Of a DNA stretch of 64,000 nucleotides, positions 58,498-64,000 are shown piece by piece. Source of the stretch: Mycobacterium sp. 1100029.7. GTDB taxonomy: Bacteria; Actinomycetota; Actinomycetes; Mycobacteriales; Mycobacteriaceae. A program made the position numbers and the translations under genes. The notes below the pieces were generated by a model, which did no database searches, had not been told where the DNA came from, and worked only from the letters and a program-made list of their open reading frames with translations. The stretch covers positions 62,001 through 126,000 of the forward strand of contig NZ_LZSC01000050.1 in NCBI RefSeq assembly GCF_001665235.1, read 5' to 3'. Within the stretch, counting starts at the first letter, position 1. Every line of letters starts with the position of its first letter.

Positions 58498-60264
58498 ATG
58501 ACCATCGACTTCGAATTCACGGCATCCGACGGCGTGACGCTGGCCGTCCATCGTTACACCGACATCGACGCGGCGCGACCGACGATCCTGATGATTCACG
58601 GCTGGCCCGACAACCATCACATCTGGGATCCGGCAGCCGAGGAATTCGCGCGCAGCTATCCCGGCCGCTACAACGTCGTCGCCTACGACGTTCGCGGCGC
58701 CGGCCAATCATCGCGTCCGGCAAAGCGATCCGGGTATGCCTTCCCGCATCTGATTGCTGATCTCGACGCGGTGATCGACAGCCTGGGAGTCGATCAGGTG
58801 CACCTGCTGGCGCACGACTGGGGCTCGATCCAGGCGTGGGCGGCCATCACCGACGACAAGGTGATGAGCAAGATCGTCTCGTTCACGTCGATCTCGGGTC
58901 CGCATCTGCGCTACGCCGGCGCCTTCCTACGTTCGGCGCGCACGCCGCGGACACTGGCCCACGTCCTCGGGCAGCTGATGGGTTCGACCTACATCGGCTT
59001 CTTCCTGTGCCCGGGACTGCCGGAGCTGGCGTTCCGTTCCCGCATCGGAGTGAAAGTCGTTGAGGCGATTGAACGTATCGGCCTGTCGAGCACCCGAAGC
59101 CAGCGGCGTGTGACGCCGCGGTCGATCACCGACTACGTCAACGGGCTCAACCTGTACCGGGCCAACATGCCCGCACCCATGCTGCGGCCCGGACGCGAGC
59201 TGCCGACGACCAACGTCGCGGTCCAGGTGCTGGTACCCCGCCAGGATGTTTTCGTCACCCCGGCCCTGCAGCGGTTCACCGGCGCAATTCCGGCCGGAAG
59301 CCGAGTGGTTTCGATCGAGGGCGGGCACTGGGTGGTGGTCTCGCGGCCCGACGTCATCGCCAGGCTGACCAGCGAATGGATCGACCGGGGCGCCGCTGAC
59401 ACGCGCGCCGCGGGAAAGTCGACGATCCACGGCGGCCCGCGCGAGATACCGGGCAAGCTCGCGCTGATCACCGGCGCGGGTGCCGGTATCGGCCGGGCCA
59501 CCGCGGTGGAGCTGGCCCGTCACGGCGCCCGCAAAGTGATCATCGTCGACCGAGATCTCGCCGCGGCCAACGAAACCGCGGACGCGGTGCGCGCCGCGTG
59601 CGCACAGGCCGCGGTCTACCAGGCCGACGTCAGCGACGAAGAGTCGATGAATTCTCTTGCCGCGCAAGTACTCGTCGACCACGGCGTGGTGGACATCCTG
59701 GTGAACAACGCCGGCATCGGGATGGCCGGGCGGTTCCTGGAGACCAGCCCGCAGAACTGGGACGACATCATCGGGGTCAACCTGCGGGGCGTCCTGTCGG
59801 GCAGTCGTGCTTTCGGCGCGCAGATGGTCGAGCGCGGTGAGGGCGGGACCATCATCAACATGGCGTCGGCGTCGGCGTACCTGCCGTCGAAGTCCATGGT
59901 CGCCTACAGCACCACCAAGGCTGCGGTGCTCGCATTCAGCGAGTCGTTGCGGGCCGACTTCGCCGATGAGGGCATCACCGTCACCGCGGTCTGTCCGGGG
60001 TTCGTCAACACCGACATCGCCAAAAGTACTGTCTACGCAGGGATGTCGGACGACGAGCAGGAGCGCGCGCGGGGCAAGGCCGACGCTGCCTACCGCCGCC
60101 GCAACTACACCCCAGAGGCCACCGCCGCCGCGATCGTCAAGGCCATCGGGACCGGCCCCGCGGTATTGCCGATCGCCGCCGAGTCCAGGATCGGCTACGC
60201 GATGCGCCGGATCAGCCCGTCGATGATCCGGCTGCTGGCGCGACTCGACATCCGGCCGACATGA
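58498..60264 (+). CDS. EphD-like fusion: alpha/beta epoxide hydrolase plus short-chain dehydrogenase
   Basis: The 588-residue protein has an N-terminal alpha/beta hydrolase (HGWPDNHHIWDP, nucleophile Asp in LLAHDWGSIQAW, later GGHWVVVSRPD) and, from about residue 318, an SDR domain (LALITGAGAGIGRATAVELARHG, NNAGIGMAGRFLE, NMASASAYLPSKSMVAYSTTKAAV with Tyr-x3-Lys). It is the size of EphD (Rv2214c), but M. tuberculosis has no such gene at this locus. Its last four bases overlap the reductase start. Confidence 0.9.
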   Translation: MTIDFEFTASDGVTLAVHRYTDIDAARPTILMIHGWPDNHHIWDPAAEEFARSYPGRYNVVAYDVRGAGQSSRPAKRSGYAFPHLIADLDAVIDSLGVDQVHLLAHDWGSIQAWAAITDDKVMSKIVSFTSISGPHLRYAGAFLRSARTPRTLAHVLGQLMGSTYIGFFLCPGLPELAFRSRIGVKVVEAIERIGLSSTRSQRRVTPRSITDYVNGLNLYRANMPAPMLRPGRELPTTNVAVQVLVPRQDVFVTPALQRFTGAIPAGSRVVSIEGGHWVVVSRPDVIARLTSEWIDRGAADTRAAGKSTIHGGPREIPGKLALITGAGAGIGRATAVELARHGARKVIIVDRDLAAANETADAVRAACAQAAVYQADVSDEESMNSLAAQVLVDHGVVDILVNNAGIGMAGRFLETSPQNWDDIIGVNLRGVLSGSRAFGAQMVERGEGGTIINMASASAYLPSKSMVAYSTTKAAVLAFSESLRADFADEGITVTAVCPGFVNTDIAKSTVYAGMSDDEQERARGKADAAYRRRNYTPEATAAAIVKAIGTGPAVLPIAAESRIGYAMRRISPSMIRLLARLDIRPT

Positions 60265-61352
60265 GGAATATGGCTGTGCCGGAGAGCATCTGGACCTCAC
60301 GGCCGCCCGACCTCTACGGCCGGCGCGACCGCGATCGGTTGGGCGCGGTGCTGTGGAGCATCCGGCTGCTGTTCGACGGGTTCAGCTCGATGTCACGGTG
60401 GGAGCCCTCCCGGGTCAGGCCGGTGCGGCGCACCCAGACCGCGGTCGTCACCAAGCGCGAACTCGTCGCGCCCGACGTGGTGGCACTGACACTGACCGAC
60501 CCGAACGGTGGACTGCTGCCGTCCTGGACACCCGGCGGGCACATCGACGTGGTGCTGCCGTCGGGCCGACGGCGCCAGTATTCGCTGTGCGGGCCGCCTG
60601 GGCGTCGCACCGACTACCGGATCGCCGTACGCCGGATCGCCGACGGTGGCGGTGGTTCGATCGAAATGCACGAGGCATTCGAGGTGGGCGACACGCTGAC
60701 GTTCGAGGGCCCGCGCAACGCCTTCTATCTCGGCACCGCCGAACGCGATGTGCTGTTCGTGATCGGCGGTATCGGGGTGACGCCGATTCTGCCGATGCTC
60801 AAGATGGCTGAACAACGCGGAATCAGCTGGCGCGCAATCTATGCCGGGCGCAACCGGGAGTACATGCCGTTGCTGGACGAAGTGGTGTCGGTGGCCCCGG
60901 ACCGGGTGACGGTGTGGGCCGACGACGAACACGGCCGGTGCGCCTCGGTCGAGGACTTACTCGTCGGCGCCGGGACGGTGACTGCCGTCTACGTGTGCGG
61001 CCCCACCGGCATGCTCGAGGCGGTACGCGAGGCGCGCGACGAATACGCCGACGCGCCACTGCATTACGAGCGGTTCAGCCCGCCGCCGGTGATTGACGGG
61101 GTGCCGTTCGAACTCGAGTTGGCGCGGTCGCAGCGACTGCTGAGCGTTCCGGCCAACCGGTCGGCGCTGGACGTGATGCGCGACGTCGATCCGACCACGC
61201 CGTACTCGTGTCAGCAGGGTTTCTGCGGGACCTGCAAGGTCACGGTGCTTGCCGGACAGGTCGATCACCGAGGGCGAACCGCCGTGGGTGACGACGAGAT
61301 GCTGGTGTGCGTGTCGCGGGCGAAGGCCGATCGACTGGTTCTCGACGCCTGA
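60261..61352 (+). CDS. Phthalate-dioxygenase-reductase-type flavoprotein with 2Fe-2S domain (Rv2776c family)
   Basis: The 363-residue protein has an FMN/FAD barrel (RQYSLCGPPGRRTDYRIAVRR), an NAD domain (LFVIGGIGVTPILPMLKMAEQRG, CGPTGMLEAVREA) and a C-terminal plant-type 2Fe-2S site (TPYSCQQGFCGTCKVTVL... and a later Cys, DEMLVCVSRA). It passes electrons from NADH to an oxygenase. A possible partner is the Rieske protein at 62683. It overlaps the fusion gene by ATGA; GNAT converges 6 bp later. Confidence 0.9.
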   Translation: MRNMAVPESIWTSRPPDLYGRRDRDRLGAVLWSIRLLFDGFSSMSRWEPSRVRPVRRTQTAVVTKRELVAPDVVALTLTDPNGGLLPSWTPGGHIDVVLPSGRRRQYSLCGPPGRRTDYRIAVRRIADGGGGSIEMHEAFEVGDTLTFEGPRNAFYLGTAERDVLFVIGGIGVTPILPMLKMAEQRGISWRAIYAGRNREYMPLLDEVVSVAPDRVTVWADDEHGRCASVEDLLVGAGTVTAVYVCGPTGMLEAVREARDEYADAPLHYERFSPPPVIDGVPFELELARSQRLLSVPANRSALDVMRDVDPTTPYSCQQGFCGTCKVTVLAGQVDHRGRTAVGDDEMLVCVSRAKADRLVLDA

Positions 61353-61358
61353 GGGCGC

Positions 61359-61877
61359 TCAGGCCGGGTCGGCCGGTCGCCGATATCCGACGTGGGGGAC
61401 ACTCACTCCGGGTAGCGGCTCCCAGGTAAGGGTACGGCCGTCTGGCTGAAAGTCATTGTCTTCGTAGAACTGTCGCGCCTTGCTGTTCTTCTCGGCGCAC
61501 CACAGGATCGCGTCGCCGGTGGGGTTCGAACGCACCGCCTTGTTGAGGAGACGAACGCTCACGCCGAGTTTGCGGGCTTCGGGCGTCGTATAGAGCGCCT
61601 CGATCAGCACATCGTGGGGGTTCGTGGCGTCGGGTCCGAAGATCGTCATGCCGATCGTCTTGGCGCCGGCCTGGGCGATCCACATGTTCCAGTCGGGCCG
61701 ACCGAGGGCTTCTGGATACTTTTCCGTGGCCCACAATGTCGGCGTCGCGATCACGTCGAGCACGAACAGGTCGACGATGCCGTCCCAGGACTGCCGCCAC
61801 ACCGGATAGTGCATCTGTGCGACCTTGTCGAAATCGTTGGGTCCGGCCTTGCGGAGCTTGACGTCGCTCGACTTCAC
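61359..61877 (-). CDS. GNAT-family N-acetyltransferase (Rv2775 family)
   Basis: The 172-residue protein has KLRKAGPNDFDKVAQMHYPVWRQSWDGIV at the start, IGMTIFGPD, the acetyl-CoA strand IEALYTTPEARKLGVSVRLLNKAV, and LWCAEKNSKARQFYEDNDFQPDG, the classic GNAT end. The acetyl acceptor is unknown. Start GTG 61877 has a weak ribosome-binding site. Confidence 0.85.
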   Translation of the reverse strand: MKSSDVKLRKAGPNDFDKVAQMHYPVWRQSWDGIVDLFVLDVIATPTLWATEKYPEALGRPDWNMWIAQAGAKTIGMTIFGPDATNPHDVLIEALYTTPEARKLGVSVRLLNKAVRSNPTGDAILWCAEKNSKARQFYEDNDFQPDGRTLTWEPLPGVSVPHVGYRRPADPA

Positions 61878-61886
61878 AGGGTCACC

Positions 61887-62552
61887 CTAAGGGCCATTTG
61901 GCTGCTCGAGATAGGCGACCAGAGCGTTGGTCAGGCCGCGTCGTGCCATGTCGAGGTCGGCGTAGGAGCCCAGTTGACGCTCGGATACCAGGCCCCGCAT
62001 CGCGCCGGGGATGAGGGCGGCCACCTCGTGCACCCGGTCCGGGTCCACCTCGAGGCCTGCGAAAGCGTGCTGGCAGGTCTCCAGCCAGCTCTTGCCCCAG
62101 GAGAACAACTCGGCGGCGGTCCGCGGGTAGAGCCGCTCGAGTTCGCCCGGATCACGGGGCAGGGCAGCGCGGAGGTTTTCGATTGCCCGCGAATCCGCGG
62201 ACGCCAGACCGCGGTAGAGCGTTTCGATGATGGCGCTGACGCGGTCGCGCAGGGGAGCATTCGGTGAGACCGGCGTCGCCAGAGTCGAGAACGTCGACTC
62301 GCGGCGCTCGGCGGTGTGGTGCAGCACGGCCGCCCAGAAGCCGTCGGTGTCACCGAATTGGTACTGCACCGCACCCCAGGTGGCGCCGATGTCTTTCGCG
62401 ATGCGATTCGCGGACACCGACCCCGGCTCGCCGGAGGCCAGCGACCGCAACGCGGCCTCCAGCATGTTCTCGCGGGTCGCGCTACCGCGCCGGTTGGGCC
62501 GGCGGCCCACGATCCCAGCCTCCGAAACGTGCCGGGTAGCCCGCTGCGCCAT
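61887..62552 (-). CDS. TetR-family regulator
   Basis: The 221-residue protein has the TetR helix-turn-helix (RENMLEAALRSLASGEPGSVSANRIAKDIGATWGAVQYQFGDTDGFWAAVL) and a helical ligand domain. It is divergent from the Rieske gene, with a promoter between, so it probably controls the oxygenase. Ligand unknown. It starts at ATG 62552; the GNAT gene follows on the same strand 9 bp after its stop. Confidence 0.9.
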   Translation of the reverse strand: MAQRATRHVSEAGIVGRRPNRRGSATRENMLEAALRSLASGEPGSVSANRIAKDIGATWGAVQYQFGDTDGFWAAVLHHTAERRESTFSTLATPVSPNAPLRDRVSAIIETLYRGLASADSRAIENLRAALPRDPGELERLYPRTAAELFSWGKSWLETCQHAFAGLEVDPDRVHEVAALIPGAMRGLVSERQLGSYADLDMARRGLTNALVAYLEQPNGP

Positions 62553-62618
62553 CGGCCGATCCTAATCGATGGCTTGCTTGCGGGGGGTCCGGACATTACA
62601 GTTTTCATAGAGGGTACT

Positions 62619-62646
62619 TTGATTGTTGAGCTGGCGCCGCTATCAT
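62619..62646 (+). promoter_or_regulatory. Promoter of the Rieske oxygenase gene
   Basis: TTGATT (62619-62624) and TATCAT (62641-62646) with a 16-bp spacer form a sigma70-like promoter in the gap between tetR and the oxygenase. Confidence 0.45.
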
Positions 62647-62669
62647 TCGTTTCGAGGAGGACAGCTCTG

Positions 62670-62690
62670 ATGGCTGAGTTTGATGGCTAA
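62670..62690 (+). CDS. Six-codon leader ORF overlapping the Rieske start
   Basis: ATG 62670 encodes MAEFDG then TAA. It has the good Shine-Dalgarno (GAGGAGG at 62654-62660, 9 bp spacing), while the main ATG at 62683 lies inside it. Translational coupling is possible; it may also be chance. Confidence 0.3.
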   Translation: MAEFDG

Positions 62691-63708
62691 GCCGCCGTTG
62701 TCGATGAAACCGACGGGATGGTTCCAGGTCGCCTGGTCCGAGGAGATCGGCGTTGGGGACGTTCACAAGATGAAGTACTTCGACCAGGAAATGGTGGCGT
62801 GGCGCGCCGAGTCGGGCCAGCTCACCGTCATGAACGCCTACTGCGAGCACCTGGGTGCGCACCTCGGATACGGCGGCAAGGTGGTGGGCGAGGTGCTGCA
62901 ATGCCCGTTCCATGGCTGGCAGTGGAGCAACGAGGGCCGCAACGTGTGCATTCCGTATCAAGATCGCCCCAACCGCGGGCGGCGGGTGCGCACCTATCCG
63001 GTGGTGGAGCGCAACGAGTCGGTCTACATCTGGCACGACGTCGACCGGCGCGAGCCGTTCTTCGACGCTCCGGACGTGTTCGCCGCGTTCGATGACGACA
63101 GCAGCGCCGACAGCTATTACCCGCAGCAGCGGCTGTACCGCGCCGGGTTGGAGCTGCACCCGCAATACGTGTTGGAGAACGGCGTGGACTTCGCGCACTT
63201 CAAGTACGTGCACAACACGCCCATCGTTCCGGTCTTCACCCGCCACGACTTCGCCGGCCCAGTGTCTTTCGTGGACTTCACCATCACCTTCGAAGGCGAC
63301 GACGGACAGAAGATCGAAGACGTCAACAGCGGCGTCGAAGCGATCAACGGCGGCTTGGGAATTGCGGTGACCAAGAGCTGGGGCATGATCGACAACCGCA
63401 CCATCTCGGCAATCACCCCCATCGACGAATTCACGTCCGACGTCCGGTTCATGGTCTACATCGGCCGTACGCCGCACAAAGACCCGGCCCGCGCCGAGGT
63501 CAAAGCCCAGGACTTCGGCCGCGAAGTGATCCGGCAGTTCGAGCAGGACATCGAAATCTGGCAGCACCAGCGCTACTCGGATCCACCCGCGCTGGCCACC
63601 GATGAATACGAGGGCTTTACGGCGATTCGCCAGTGGGCCAAGCAGTTCTATCCCGACGGCATCGGCGGCAGCGCCGCCGAAGTGTACGCAGCATCCCAGA
63701 AAGGCTGA
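62683..63708 (+). CDS. Rieske non-heme iron oxygenase, KshA-like
   Basis: The 341-residue protein has the Rieske 2Fe-2S motif CEHLGAHLGYGG...CPFHGWQW (about 53-80) and the mononuclear iron site ENGVDFAHFKYVHNT (about 165-178). The fold and length resemble 3-ketosteroid 9-alpha-hydroxylase oxygenase (KshA) and related monooxygenases. The substrate is not shown; steroid or other polycyclic compound is plausible. ATG 62683 is used. A reductase is encoded at 60261. Confidence 0.88.
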   Translation: MAKPPLSMKPTGWFQVAWSEEIGVGDVHKMKYFDQEMVAWRAESGQLTVMNAYCEHLGAHLGYGGKVVGEVLQCPFHGWQWSNEGRNVCIPYQDRPNRGRRVRTYPVVERNESVYIWHDVDRREPFFDAPDVFAAFDDDSSADSYYPQQRLYRAGLELHPQYVLENGVDFAHFKYVHNTPIVPVFTRHDFAGPVSFVDFTITFEGDDGQKIEDVNSGVEAINGGLGIAVTKSWGMIDNRTISAITPIDEFTSDVRFMVYIGRTPHKDPARAEVKAQDFGREVIRQFEQDIEIWQHQRYSDPPALATDEYEGFTAIRQWAKQFYPDGIGGSAAEVYAASQKG

Positions 63709-63713
63709 ACGCC

Positions 63714-64000
63714 ATGAATGCACCCGCTGGTCCGATCCGCGTCTTCCAGGTCGGAAGCGGCAACGTCGGCTCGGAGATGATCCGGCGGATCGCGACCCAG
63801 CCCGACCTCGAACTCATTGGCGTGCACTGCTATTCGCCGGAAAAGGTCGGCAAGGACACGGGTGAGTTCGCCGGCGTGGGGGCCAATGGGGTGACGTTCA
63901 CCGGAAGCGTCGACGAGATCATCGCGGCCAAGCCGGACGTCCTCACGTTTCACGGCGTGTTTCCCGACGAAGACCTTTATGTCCAGGTGCTCGAAGCCGG
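63714..64000 (+). CDS. Dihydrodipicolinate-reductase-like NAD(P)-binding protein (partial)
   Basis: Cut by the window end after 95 codons. It has a Rossmann start (IRVFQVGSGNVGSEMIRRIATQPDLELIGVHCYSPEKVGKDTGEFAG) and DEIIAAKPDVLTFHGVFPDEDLY, similar to DapB-like proteins in mycobacterial lipid clusters. Lysine synthesis is unlikely given its location 5 bp after the oxygenase stop, which implies a shared operon. Reaction unknown. Confidence 0.8.
   Translation, partial: MNAPAGPIRVFQVGSGNVGSEMIRRIATQPDLELIGVHCYSPEKVGKDTGEFAGVGANGVTFTGSVDEIIAAKPDVLTFHGVFPDEDLYVQVLEA

Overview
The window reads as chromosomal DNA of a Mycobacterium, most likely a slow grower. GC content is high, GTG starts are common, and there is one PE gene and one PPE gene. 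Both flanks follow, in inverted orientation, the M. tuberculosis gene order Rv2847c-Rv2837c (cysG, efpA, proS, rimP, nusA, ylxR, infB, rbfA, nrnA) and Rv2800-Rv2775 (CocE hydrolase, pptH, pptT, truB, ltp1, fadE21, sirR, ribF, rpsO, gpsI, pepR, ald, aldR). Identifications come from reading motifs and remembered family sequences; no search was run.

Layout. 1-11.3 kb: housekeeping translation and transcription genes (end of cysG, efpA, proS, an antisense-oriented pair with a ferritin-like protein and a lipoprotein, then the rimP-nusA-ylxR-infB-rbfA-nrnA run). 11.3-13.3 kb: a secreted protein, echA16 and a PAS-domain protein. 13.4-38.9 kb: an accessory block for growth on oxalate. 39-57.5 kb: conserved mycobacterial genes (DUF2277, DUF1802, CocE hydrolase, pptH-pptT-truB, ltp1-fadE21, sirR, ribF-rpsO-gpsI-pepR, ald/aldR). 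57.5-64 kb: a lipid or xenobiotic redox group (PF10118 di-iron protein, hydrolase-SDR fusion, ferredoxin-type reductase, Rieske oxygenase and an unfinished dehydrogenase-like gene).

The oxalate block is the main find. It encodes two CoA-transferases, oxalyl-CoA decarboxylase, two oxalate/formate-type transporters, NAD-formate dehydrogenase, a three-subunit proton-translocating transhydrogenase (PntAA/AB/B) and a ketopantoate-reductase-like protein that could be an oxalyl-CoA reductase. It also has the full glycerate pathway (gcl, hyi, glxR, glxK), a shortened pyruvate kinase, three regulators (LysR, GntR/FCD, IclR) and a PE and a PPE gene. Together these would burn part of the oxalate to CO2 for NADH, convert NADH to NADPH, reduce the rest to glyoxylate, and carry it through glycerate and 2-phosphoglycerate to pyruvate.

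A 13-bp motif, consensus GYATACAGTMTGC, recurs six times. All six copies are intergenic and lie in front of genes of this block: PAS/LysR, transporter 2, frc2, gntR, pntAA/panE-like and PPE. It looks like the operator of the local GntR regulator and ties the PE and PPE genes to the regulon. No tRNA, rRNA, CRISPR array or insertion sequence was recognised.
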